Assembly: GCA_902774925.1 (NCBI GenBank)
Contig: CACYKE010000006.1
Coordinates: forward strand, 1-64,000
Direction of reading: 5' to 3'
Length of the DNA stretch: 64,000 nucleotides
From: an uncultured Prevotellaceae bacterium
GTDB lineage: Bacteria; Bacteroidota; Bacteroidia; Bacteroidales; Bacteroidaceae
Each line of letters opens with the position of its first letter. Positions within the stretch are counted from its first letter, which is position 1. The notes beneath the pieces are model-generated. The model was given only the letters and a program-made list of their open reading frames with translations. It was not told the DNA's origin and did no database searches. The translations under genes were made by a program, and so were the position numbers. Positions 16,404 through 23,056 of the stretch are shown here, piece after piece.

Positions 16404-17849
16404 AATATCGTAGATATGCTTGATATCGACATGCTGGCGGACGTGAGCCGCCAGTTTGTCGTATTGCTCGTCTTTAAAGGCTGCAAGACTTTGTACTTCT
16501 AACTTGAAACCTGAAACTTGAAACTTCTTCAGCAGGTGTTCAATGACGGGTGCATTATCGAGAAAACCATGAATATATGTACCGATGCAATGATCTGTCT
16601 GCAGGATGGCTTGGTCGGTATCGCTGACACCCTGATGAATTTCATATCCTTGACATTCCTGACCTTCAAACATAAACGTCACCTGACGGGTGGTTTTTTC
16701 TCGCGTCATCGTAGTGTGGATGGGCAATAGTCCAAGACCTGGCAGACTCAGAAAGCTGCCCTCGATGCCATCAGGGTCGTCGACCGTCTGACCTAACATC
16801 TGATAACCGCCACAGATGCCTACCACCATCTTTCCATCACGATGAGCACGCTGGATAGCCTGCGCGCAACCGTTACGACGCAACTCCATCAGATCGTCGA
16901 GCGTAGCCTTTGTACCGGGCAGGATGATGATATCTGCCTGCTGGATATCAGCGACGTTGTTGGTATAGAAAAGGTTGACGCGCGGGTCGCGTTCTAATGT
17001 GTCGAAATCGGTGTAATTGCTGATATGACGAAGCAACACCACAGCCACATTCACCTTACCCTCAGCCAACTCTCGGCGCTTCTGTTCCAATGCCACGCTA
17101 TCCTCTTCATCAATATAGATGTCTTTGTAATAGGGTATCACGCCAAGAACAGGTACACCACAAATGTCTTCGAGCATTTTCCGACCTTCATCGAAGAGGC
17201 GCATGTCGCCACGAAACTTATTGATGATGATACCTTTGATGAGTTTCCTGTCTTCGGGCGTCTGCAACATGATGCTGCCATAAACGGAAGCGAAGACGCC
17301 ACCGCGGTCAATGTCACCCACAAGGATGACGTCAGCATTCGCGTGACGGGCCATCGACATATTCACCAAATCGCGGTCCTTCAGGTTAATCTCGGCAATA
17401 CTGCCTGCACCCTCTATCACAATGGGGTTATAGCGTGCTGCCAAGCGGTCGAAGGCGTTGCAGACCTCCTGCCTATAATCTATTCTCTCACCTCTCACCT
17501 CTGAACTCTCACCTCTTTTCCGCCAATAATCGTAAGCATCCTTATTGCCGATAGGTTTGCCGTTCAGAACCACCTGAGAAGTATGATCACTCTGAGGCTT
17601 CAGCAACAGCGGATTCATATCCGTATGACAGGGAATACCGGCGGCTTCGGCCTGTACTGCCTGCGCACGACCAATCTCGAACCCCTCGGGTGTAGCATAT
17701 GAGTTCAGCGCCATATTCTGTGCCTTGAAAGGTGCGGGCTGATAGCCGTCCTGCTTGAATATGCGACAAAACGCGGCAGCTACGATGCTCTTGCCGACAT
17801 CGCTGCCTGTTCCGGCAAACATAATTGGATGGAGGAGTTTATCGTTCAT
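16392..17849 (-). CDS. cobQ: cobyric acid synthase
   Basis: A 485-residue glutamine-dependent amidotransferase that amidates adenosylcobyrinic acid a,c-diamide at four positions. The N-terminal ATP domain has MFAGTGSDVGKSIVAAAFCR and PFKAQNMALNSYAT, VIEGAGSIAEINL, and DIDRGGVFASVYG. The C-terminal triad GATase has GICGGYQMLG (Cys) and ends with the family YIHGFLDNAP. Two insertions come from short repeats: SSEVRGERID (17480-17516) and FQVSGFKLEVQ (TTGAAACCTGAAACTTG words, 16497-16528). Last gene of the btuB-cobB-cobQ operon. Confidence 0.92.
   Translation of the reverse strand: MNDKLLHPIMFAGTGSDVGKSIVAAAFCRIFKQDGYQPAPFKAQNMALNSYATPEGFEIGRAQAVQAEAAGIPCHTDMNPLLLKPQSDHTSQVVLNGKPIGNKDAYDYWRKRGESSEVRGERIDYRQEVCNAFDRLAARYNPIVIEGAGSIAEINLKDRDLVNMSMARHANADVILVGDIDRGGVFASVYGSIMLQTPEDRKLIKGIIINKFRGDMRLFDEGRKMLEDICGVPVLGVIPYYKDIYIDEEDSVALEQKRRELAEGKVNVAVVLLRHISNYTDFDTLERDPRVNLFYTNNVADIQQADIIILPGTKATLDDLMELRRNGCAQAIQRAHRDGKMVVGICGGYQMLGQTVDDPDGIEGSFLSLPGLGLLPIHTTMTREKTTRQVTFMFEGQECQGYEIHQGVSDTDQAILQTDHCIGTYIHGFLDNAPVIEHLLKKFQVSGFKLEVQSLAAFKDEQYDKLAAHVRQHVDIKHIYDILSV
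16497..16528. repeat. GAAACTT-word repeat inside cobQ
   Basis: The top strand reads TTCTAACTTGAAACCTGAAA and continues with CTTGAAACTTC: three (A/C)TTGAAAC units within the coding region near the C-terminus of CobQ, read on the minus strand as KFQVSGFKLEV. Confidence 0.65.
17480..17516. repeat. GAGGTGAGAG-family repeat in cobQ
   Basis: Nearly identical to the copies in cbiD and cobB. On the coding (minus) strand it reads in frame as GESSEVRGERID, between KRG and YRQEV of CobQ. Confidence 0.85.
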
Positions 17850-17851
17850 AT

Positions 17852-17880
17852 TTCAACGTTCAAAGTTCAACGTTCAATGT
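17852..17880. repeat. AACGTTGAAC-word spacer (cobB-cobQ)
   Basis: The top strand reads TTTCAACGTTCAAAGTTCAA and continues CGTTCAATGTT: tandem GTTCAA words between the end of cobB and the start of cobQ. The same word is found within queA and uxaA and before pap2. Confidence 0.65.
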
Positions 17881-18454
17881 TATAGAGATGCGTATAGCTT
17901 GCTAAAACATTCTTATACTTAAATACTGGCGTATCGACAGGTTCACCTTTGGCATCGTAGACCTGAGCGGCAGAAGGTATTCTCTCACCTCTCACCTCTG
18001 ACCCCTCACCTCTATAAAATTGCGTATAGTGGAACTCATGTCCACGATATTCTTTGCCGTCGAGCTCGAAACGTCGGTAGCCCAGCGAGAGTTTGCGGTC
18101 TGCCTTGCGAGCGGTGATAGAGTAGGGCAGTACCCCACACATCGCATACTCGCCATCATCCGTCACGATGCTTTGGCAGAGGTACATCATACCGCCACAT
18201 TCTGCCACAATCCTGCCTCCCCGTTCGGCATAGTCCTTGATGGCCCTGCGACAACGTTCGTTCTTCACCAACGCCTCCAAATGTTTCTCCGGATAGCCCC
18301 CCGGCAGATACAACAGGTCGATACCTTCAAACGAAGGCACCTCCGTCTCAGGGTCGAAGAACCGAACCTTTGCGAAGCTGTCAATCGTCTCTTGATACAG
18401 AAACGAGAACGACTCCTTATTGCGAGCTATCAAAGCGCTAACAGTTCCTGCCAT
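17867..18454 (-). CDS. cobB: cobyrinate a,c-diamide synthase, C-terminal GATase part (split gene)
   Basis: A 195-residue C-terminal half of CobB/CbiA. It starts MAGTVSALIARNKESFSFLY and carries the class I glutamine amidotransferase: LYLPGGYPEKHL, IVAECGGMMYL (catalytic Cys in AECGG), and HEFHYTQF. The ATG at 18454 lies 25 nt before the stop of the upstream half, in the -1 frame. In intact relatives both halves are one protein of about 430 residues. The product may be made by reinitiation as a separate subunit, or the gene may carry a frameshift. A GAGGTGAGAG-family repeat is read in frame as GSEVRGERIPSA. Confidence 0.75.
   Translation of the reverse strand: MAGTVSALIARNKESFSFLYQETIDSFAKVRFFDPETEVPSFEGIDLLYLPGGYPEKHLEALVKNERCRRAIKDYAERGGRIVAECGGMMYLCQSIVTDDGEYAMCGVLPYSITARKADRKLSLGYRRFELDGKEYRGHEFHYTQFYRGEGSEVRGERIPSAAQVYDAKGEPVDTPVFKYKNVLASYTHLYNIER
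17979..18013. repeat. GAGGTGAGAG-family repeat in cobB
   Basis: Third near-identical copy of the element found in cbiD and cobQ. The coding strand reads RGEGSEVRGERIP in frame, close to the conserved HYTQFYR. Confidence 0.85.
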
Positions 18455-19098
18455 CTTACGTGTTCCTCCAATAAATTACACAAAAGGGACGGTTCTTTTT
18501 GTGTACTTGGTTCTGAAAAATCCAGTCCCAAATACCGCGAGCCTTGTTCGAGCGAGGCGTTCTTAGGCAGATACCCAAAACACTCTATGTCTAAATCCTC
18601 ACACACTTGCTGAAGCATGGCGAAATGCCGTTCCGAGCCCACCTTATTGAATATCACGCCTGCGATGCGGACGTCCTTTCTGAAATTGATAAACCCCGAT
18701 AGCAATGCCGACATCGAGTAGGCTGCCGACTTCGCATCTACCACCAACACCACAGGAATATCCAGCACGCGGGCTATCTCGTACGATGAACCCCGTTCGC
18801 GGTCATAGCCGTCGAACAAACCCATCATGCCCTCCACGATACACACATCCGCGTTGGAGCCATAGTGCTCAAACAACTCGCGCACATGTTCTGGCGTCGC
18901 CATAAACGTGTCGAGATTGATGCTGGGCCTTCCGCACACCGCCTCGTGGAACTTCGTGTCGATATAGTCCGGCCCGCACTTGAACGGTTGCACCTTGTAG
19001 CCCTGCTTTACAAACAACGCCATCAGCCCCCTGGCAATTGTCGTTTTGCCAGAGCCGCTCATCGGTGCTGCTATCAGAATTGCTGCCTTCATCATCAT
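18430..19098 (-). CDS. cobB: cobyrinate a,c-diamide synthase, N-terminal ATP-binding part (split gene)
   Basis: A 222-residue N-terminal half of CobB/CbiA: AAPMSGSGKTTIARGLMALF (P-loop near the start), VQPFKCGPDYIDTKFH, GRPSINLDTFM, VEGMMGLFDGYD, LVVDAKSAAYSMSALL, and GYLPKNASLEQGSRYLGL. It amidates cobyrinic acid at positions a and c. The ORF stops at LLAL* just where the family continues into IARNKESFSF, which is found in the -1 frame. The 29-bp hairpin repeat inserts TQKEPSLLC a few codons before the break. The start overlaps the btuB stop by 4 nt. Confidence 0.78.
   Translation of the reverse strand: MMMKAAILIAAPMSGSGKTTIARGLMALFVKQGYKVQPFKCGPDYIDTKFHEAVCGRPSINLDTFMATPEHVRELFEHYGSNADVCIVEGMMGLFDGYDRERGSSYEIARVLDIPVVLVVDAKSAAYSMSALLSGFINFRKDVRIAGVIFNKVGSERHFAMLQQVCEDLDIECFGYLPKNASLEQGSRYLGLDFSEPSTQKEPSLLCNLLEEHVRWQELLAL
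18478..18506. repeat. 29-bp hairpin repeat inside cobB, copy 2
   Basis: Identical over 29 nt to 893-921 (starts ACACAAAAGGGACGG). It is read in frame on the minus strand as TQKEPSLLC, and the reading-frame break of cobB follows within about 70 nt. Confidence 0.85.
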
Positions 19099-21167
19099 TT
19101 GAATCTTACCTTCAGTCCTACCACCAACATTCTCCCAGGGGAATAGAGTGCATACTTGCGCGTCGACGAATCGATACGACGGTCAACCTTGTTAAAGATA
19201 TTATCTACACCGATGCTCGGCTCCAGATAAGCCCACTTCGTCACGTCGAAAGCGTGAGTCGTATTCAGGTTCCATAGTCCGAAGCCCGGCGCATCCTCGT
19301 AAGCCCCCGTATAATAGGTCTTCGACTGCAACCGCCCGTTCAGGTTGGCGTTCAGCGTGTAACGTCCCCATGTGTGACGATAGTTCGCAGCAATCGTTGC
19401 CGCATGGCGGATGCTACGTTCCAACACCGACCATTCGTCGCCCGTCTTCGTGCGGGCATAGGTGTAAGCGTAGTTGGCCGACAGGTTGAAGCCCTTGAAG
19501 ATGTTGGCCGATACGTTTGCCTGCACGCCCTTCACGTCGCCCTCGTCACTGTTCTGATAGAGGGCGTAGCTCACCATCTTGTCAGCCTGGTCCTGCGTCA
19601 TTTCCGGAAACTCCTTCATCAGCATCTGGCGACTGGCGTCGTCCACGGGAACATTCTCCTTGACAATCATATCGTTGATGCGGTTGATGTACCCCGTCAC
19701 GCTGACGGCGATCACGTCGTCGCGATATTCGGCATTCAGCGCGAAATAGTTGCTCTTCTCGGGATTCAGGTCCTTGTTGCCGAAACTGATTTGCGCCTTG
19801 CCACGATTCACCGAGAAGTAGTGATAGTAGAGCTCGTCGAGGCCGGGAGCACGGAAGCCCGCCGAGTAGGTGGCGCGGAAACGGAAATTGCCCGGGGCAT
19901 ACATCAGCGTCGCTTTCGGTGTCAGGTGGGTGCCGAAGGTCTCGTGGTTGTTAAGTCGCAGACCGACGGTAGCCGTAGCAAACCCTCTTCCCACGCGAAC
20001 CTTCGCCTCGTGCTGGGCATAGGCCGCCAACGAATACACATGCTGGTCGATGTTGCCACTGGTGGCGGTCAGGTAATCCTTGCGCCAGTCGGCTCCGAAG
20101 ATGGTCGTAGAGTTGCTGGTCAGACCGAGGATGGCCTTCGCCTGTCCCTCCATCATGCGCTGCTTCTTCGACTCCACGTAGTCGCCAACGGCATTCGTCT
20201 TGGTCTCCACGTCATATTCCTTTCCGTAGCGGAAACGATCCACCGTGAAGTCGGCCTGCAGCGAGTTCTTCTGCGTAAACTTATAGATGCCGCCCACGTT
20301 CCATCGCAGTCCTTTGTAGCGCATCTCGTAGTCGGTACCGCCCGTGACGTCGGGGTTGGTGTTGGGGCGGTCGGTGATTTTATACGAATAGTCCAGCCCC
20401 GCATTCAGCGCCAGATGCTGACTGGGTGCATAGGTGAATTTCTGCCCCAGAATGCTTGCGCGATAGCCCGTAAACAATGGTGCTATCGACCGTTGCGTCT
20501 CGGTGTCCGAGCCCTTCACATATTCCAGGTCGTTGTTGCGATAGCTGTCGGCGCGGTCGTGGGTAAACGACGTGTACGAGCCGAAACCGTCCTTATAGAT
20601 GTCGAGCGTAGCACTCTCCGTCAGCACCCCATGTCCACTGATGCGGATGTCGTTGGCAACACTGACAAGCGACTCCGCAGGCTGGTCGGTGATGATGTTG
20701 ATGACACCCGCAATGGCGTCGCTGCCGTATAGCGACGATGCCGCGCCGTCGAGCACCTCGATACGTTTTACGCGCGACATGTTGATGCGGTTCAGGTCCA
20801 CGTTATTCGAGATGTCGCCTGACAGCTTCTGACCGTTAATCAAGATGAGGATATACTTGTTGCCCAGTCCGTTCAACCGCAGTTGCGAGCCCATGCTGTT
20901 CGGAGCCATCGACACCTGTGGCATCAGGCGGGTCAGTGCACCGTCAAACGTCTTAATGCCCTGTTCCCGAATCTCCTGACTGCTGATGACGCTGACCGGT
21001 GTCGACGTACTCTTCAGTCGCTGGTGATGCCCTGAACCCGTCACTACCACGGGGTTCAGATTATACGTCCGGTCAATCGAGTCGCGCCGCTCCATCTTGT
21101 GAATCTGCGCAGAAGCGTTAATGGCCGACAGAAACGCTATCATCAAGGTTAAAGCAATCTTGTTCAT
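19095..21167 (-). CDS. btuB: TonB-dependent outer-membrane receptor, BtuB-like
   Basis: A 690-residue outer-membrane receptor. The signal peptide ends near ASAQ (residue 20). The plug domain carries a TonB-box-like start (NPVVVTGSGHHQ), RLKSTSTPVSVISSQEI, MGSQLRLNGLGNKYILILIN, and RVKRIEVLDGAASSLYGSDAIAGVINIIT. The barrel has AGFRAPGLDELYYHYFS and NPEKSNYFALNAEY, and ends in Phe-Lys. First gene of an operon with cobB and cobQ, so corrinoid uptake is the best guess, working with BtuF/BtuC at 5.2-7.3 kb. No classical cobalamin riboswitch box was seen upstream, which is unusual for a Bacteroidetes btuB. Confidence 0.85.
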   Translation of the reverse strand: MNKIALTLMIAFLSAINASAQIHKMERRDSIDRTYNLNPVVVTGSGHHQRLKSTSTPVSVISSQEIREQGIKTFDGALTRLMPQVSMAPNSMGSQLRLNGLGNKYILILINGQKLSGDISNNVDLNRINMSRVKRIEVLDGAASSLYGSDAIAGVINIITDQPAESLVSVANDIRISGHGVLTESATLDIYKDGFGSYTSFTHDRADSYRNNDLEYVKGSDTETQRSIAPLFTGYRASILGQKFTYAPSQHLALNAGLDYSYKITDRPNTNPDVTGGTDYEMRYKGLRWNVGGIYKFTQKNSLQADFTVDRFRYGKEYDVETKTNAVGDYVESKKQRMMEGQAKAILGLTSNSTTIFGADWRKDYLTATSGNIDQHVYSLAAYAQHEAKVRVGRGFATATVGLRLNNHETFGTHLTPKATLMYAPGNFRFRATYSAGFRAPGLDELYYHYFSVNRGKAQISFGNKDLNPEKSNYFALNAEYRDDVIAVSVTGYINRINDMIVKENVPVDDASRQMLMKEFPEMTQDQADKMVSYALYQNSDEGDVKGVQANVSANIFKGFNLSANYAYTYARTKTGDEWSVLERSIRHAATIAANYRHTWGRYTLNANLNGRLQSKTYYTGAYEDAPGFGLWNLNTTHAFDVTKWAYLEPSIGVDNIFNKVDRRIDSSTRKYALYSPGRMLVVGLKVRFK

Positions 21168-21240
21168 GTTGTTCTTGTATTATATATTTGCCTGCGAAGG
21201 CTGCGGTTAAGCGAGAGCCATGATGCTCGCATCAATGGCC

Positions 21241-21308
21241 GATTGCAACGCCACACTCATACCTTCAGGTGTGAGATTGCAACGCCACACTCATACCTTC
21301 AGGTGTGA
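21241..21308. repeat. 34-bp perfect tandem duplication in the btuB leader
   Basis: The 34-mer beginning GATTGCAACGCCACACTC occurs twice without a gap (21241-21274 and 21275-21308). Each unit contains CTCATACC-TTCA-GGTGTGAG, an 8-bp hairpin. It lies within the transcribed leader of btuB, between promoter and start codon, beside two more hairpins (GCGAG/CTCGC and CGCAC/GTGCG). Confidence 0.85.
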
Positions 21309-21338
21309 GAACGTGAGCAGTCTCTCGCACTTAGTGCG

Positions 21339-21370
21339 CAAAGGTACGAAAAAAATCCGAGCCCACCAAA
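21339..21370 (-). promoter_or_regulatory. promoter of btuB-cobB-cobQ
   Basis: On the minus strand TTTG (21370-21367), 20 nt, TACCTTTG (21346-21339). The -33 part belongs to a 20-mer that recurs at 27960-27979. The leader to the btuB ATG is about 170 nt. Confidence 0.75.
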
Positions 21371-21381
21371 CGATGAGCCCG
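21362..21381 (-). repeat. 20-bp promoter-associated repeat, copy 1
   Basis: CCCACCAAACGATGAGCCCG on the top strand. The exact reverse complement is at 27960-27979, and the similarity goes on through the T-rich promoter spacer. It contains the -33 TTTG of the btuB promoter. Confidence 0.8.
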
Positions 21382-21445
21382 TTTTTTTACTTGCCGCTTC
21401 CTTTTCACTTGTAGTCCATAGTGTCGTTGAACGCAAAATTTTTTT

Positions 21446-21519
21446 GAACACGAATCTCTCGAATTACACGAATTTTTACTGTACTTGGATTATTCGTAAG
21501 ATTTGTGAGATTCGTGTTC
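21446..21519. repeat. 13-bp inverted repeat with CACGAAT words
   Basis: GAACACGAATCTC (21446-21458) and GAGATTCGTGTTC (21507-21519) are perfectly complementary. More copies of ACGAAT/ATTCGT lie between them. It follows the stop of the 29-aa peptide gene and may end its transcript, though no U-run follows on that strand. Confidence 0.65.
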
Positions 21520-21524
21520 GTCTT

Positions 21525-21614
21525 TTACATCATCACGGCTTCGCCTGCTGCGCCGAGGAGGGCAGCGATAATGTAACCGAGGACCTTAAGTACTGTTTTT
21601 ACTGTTTTGTTCAT
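21525..21614 (-). CDS. 29-residue hydrophobic peptide
   Basis: The peptide begins MNKTVKTVLKVLGYIIAALL and ends GEAVMM. A basic amphipathic start is followed by a hydrophobic Ala/Leu/Gly stretch, like the very short membrane peptides often annotated as smalltalk protein in Bacteroidales. It has its own full promoter at 21673-21704, which supports expression. Other reading frames here look random. Function unknown; a membrane-associated or toxin-like peptide is possible. Confidence 0.6.
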   Translation of the reverse strand: MNKTVKTVLKVLGYIIAALLGAAGEAVMM

Positions 21615-21672
21615 AATTGTAATGTTTTAAATGGTGAATTACTAGGGTTATTCTGTAGCTTTAACTACCCTA

Positions 21673-21704
21673 CAAAATTACAAAAAAATATCGAGAAAAC
21701 CAAA
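21673..21704 (-). promoter_or_regulatory. promoter of the 29-aa peptide gene
   Basis: On the minus strand TTTG (21704-21701), exactly 20 nt, TAATTTTG (21680-21673). The start codon follows about 55 nt after the expected transcription start. Confidence 0.7.
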
Positions 21705-21768
21705 TGTTTCCCCGATTATTTTCAATGCTTTTAGCAACTTTTTCTTCGAACGCCAAAGGGCCTTAGGG

Positions 21769-22194
21769 TTATTTGTTGCTATCCAACAATGCCATGAATT
21801 CCTCTAGCTCATAAACGGGGATTTCGGAGGTTCCGAAGTCCTTCTTGTTGCGCGTCACGATGCAGTCAGCATCAACGGTCTTGGCAGAGAAGTGCTGCAG
21901 GGCGTCCTCGAAGTCGGTGAAATCGGAGTCAAGTGCCTGTCTCACAACCGAAGCATCCACTACGGTCGGTGTACACATCTGGCAGAGCAGGTCGATGCCC
22001 TCGAAGATGTCTTGTGGGCTCATTTTGCGTGCCTCCATCAGATAGCTGGCGGTACCGAGCGATAGCGACGAGCAGTAGAGTTCTATTTGTCCGCGATCGC
22101 CCATGTTGAAGATGCGCATCACTTGGGGGAACCAAGGATAGCGCTCGCAGAGCAGGTCTATGACGATGTTTGCGTCAACGAATACGCGCTTCAT
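21769..22194 (-). CDS. PIN-domain ribonuclease toxin
   Basis: A 141-residue PIN-domain protein. It has the first catalytic Asp and context in MKRVFVDANIVIDLLCER, the central FTDFEDALQHFSAKTVDADC (conserved D-F-E-D) and IVTRNKKDF near the end. PIN toxins of this type cleave RNA. It overlaps the upstream antitoxin by 4 nt, the usual type II order of antitoxin then toxin. All catalytic acidic positions seem intact, unlike the remnant at 1.4-1.6 kb. Confidence 0.85.
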   Translation of the reverse strand: MKRVFVDANIVIDLLCERYPWFPQVMRIFNMGDRGQIELYCSSLSLGTASYLMEARKMSPQDIFEGIDLLCQMCTPTVVDASVVRQALDSDFTDFEDALQHFSAKTVDADCIVTRNKKDFGTSEIPVYELEEFMALLDSNK

Positions 22195-22460
22195 TTGAAT
22201 TTCTCAGTTAGGTATTCGTAACGCAAGCGGTCCACCTCCTCGTCGGTGGCATACCAGGGGTTGCCTCGCTTGAAGCGCATCACCCTCGGGGTGAATTCTT
22301 CCGTCTCTGCCGTGGTTTCGGCCTTTGTTGCAGAAGGTCTTCTAGTAGGACGGGCATGACGGCGCAGACGGCGCACATAGTGCTGCACGTTCTCCAGCAT
22401 CTCGACGCTCATCTGGTCGAGGTCTGCCACGATGGATGATCTGAGTTCAACGGTTGTCAT
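22191..22460 (-). CDS. antitoxin of the PIN toxin
   Basis: An 89-residue protein: MTTVELRSSIVADLDQMSVE at the start, an arginine-rich helix (HYVRRLRRHARPTRRP) and a C-terminal TPRVMRFKRGNPWYATDEEVDRLRYEYLTEKFK that could wrap the toxin. It is directly upstream of and overlapping the toxin, so it is assigned by position. The promoter just upstream is probably autoregulated, as is usual for such pairs. Confidence 0.75.
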   Translation of the reverse strand: MTTVELRSSIVADLDQMSVEMLENVQHYVRRLRRHARPTRRPSATKAETTAETEEFTPRVMRFKRGNPWYATDEEVDRLRYEYLTEKFK

Positions 22461-22486
22461 GACAATTATTGTTTGATTTCACGCTG

Positions 22487-22518
22487 CAAAGATACGAATA
22501 AGTGAGCAAAATACCAAA
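22487..22518 (-). promoter_or_regulatory. promoter of the antitoxin-toxin operon
   Basis: On the minus strand TTTG (22518-22515), 20 nt, TATCTTTG (22494-22487). Confidence 0.75.
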
Positions 22519-22533
22519 TTAATTTGAGTATTT

Positions 22534-22626
22534 TCGAACGGAAGTATCTTCTCGCTAAGCGAAAAGATAGTGCATTTTGTTTTTCTGAGGTGCAGCCTAT
22601 TTTCTCCTAAGGAGAAAGATAGTGCA
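22534..22626. repeat. hairpin repeats followed by AGATAGTGCA
   Basis: Two units: TCGCTAAGCGAAAAGATAGTGCA (part of 22549-22574) and TTCTCCTAAGGAGAAAGATAGTGCA (part of 22600-22626). The stems differ in sequence but both pair, while AGATAGTGCA is constant. The first unit with its flank GAACGGAAGTATCTTCTCGC is the reverse complement of the repeat before cbiJ-cbiD (about 2510-2550). Confidence 0.7.
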
Positions 22627-22934
22627 AAATTTCGATTTAGCGAAGGGAATGAGAATAAATTTTCATTCCTGAGCGTGAGAAAGTTGATTAAATTGAGTGA
22701 AAAAACAAATTTTCCCCCACTTTTTTATCCTTCTTCCCCCTACGCAGGGGGATAAGAGAGGGTCTCGGACGAAAAAACGGAAGCCGTGAGATGACTTCCG
22801 TTTCCTGTTTTATTCTTTAAATCTCACAAGGGGATGAAGTGAGCCTTTTTGGAAAACTTTTCCTTTTTGTAATCATGAAAAGTTGTCCAAAACGGGAGAA
22901 GTCATGCAAAGAAAAGGGAAACGCGGTGTATTAC
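22627..22934. other. gene-free spacer
   Basis: No gene is seen. It holds a terminator-like hairpin AAACGGAAG / CTTCCGTTT (22775-22783 and 22795-22803, followed by CCTGTTTTATT) and T- and A-rich tracts. Confidence 0.5.
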
Positions 22935-22952
22935 ACTTGATTTAAATCAAGT
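22935..22952. promoter_or_regulatory. perfect FNR/CRP-type palindrome
   Basis: ACTTGATTTAAATCAAGT is an 18-bp perfect palindrome whose core TTGAT-TTAA-ATCAA (22937-22950) equals the FNR consensus known from enterobacteria. The centre is about 80 bp upstream of the predicted start of transcription of the 395-aa protein gene. GTGTATTACAC (22926-22936) overlaps it as a second short palindrome. Confidence 0.6.
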
Positions 22953-22988
22953 TCGCTCCGACGTTAGAATAAATATATGTCCAAAATC

Positions 22989-23019
22989 TTGCACAACAAG
23001 TACGAATTGAGTAATTTTG
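22989..23019 (+). promoter_or_regulatory. promoter of the 395-aa protein gene
   Basis: TTG (22989-22991), 20 nt, TAATTTTG (23012-23019). The ATG is at 23057. Confidence 0.7.
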
Positions 23020-23056
23020 TAGATGAAAATTGTTGTTTAATTAAAAATTCAGGAAA

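Noticed and set aside
17867..19098. Programmed -1 frameshift in cobB
   Set aside because: The site GCG CTT TGA is not a usual slippery sequence, so mutation or reinitiation is more likely.
21168..21346. Classical cobalamin riboswitch upstream of btuB
   Set aside because: I could not find the B12-box (GCCACTG-like) on the transcribed strand; a covariance search would decide.
21444..21734. A 96-aa open frame on the plus strand
   Set aside because: Antisense to the 29-aa peptide gene and its promoter, rich in Cys/Phe/Asn, no likeness to a protein family.
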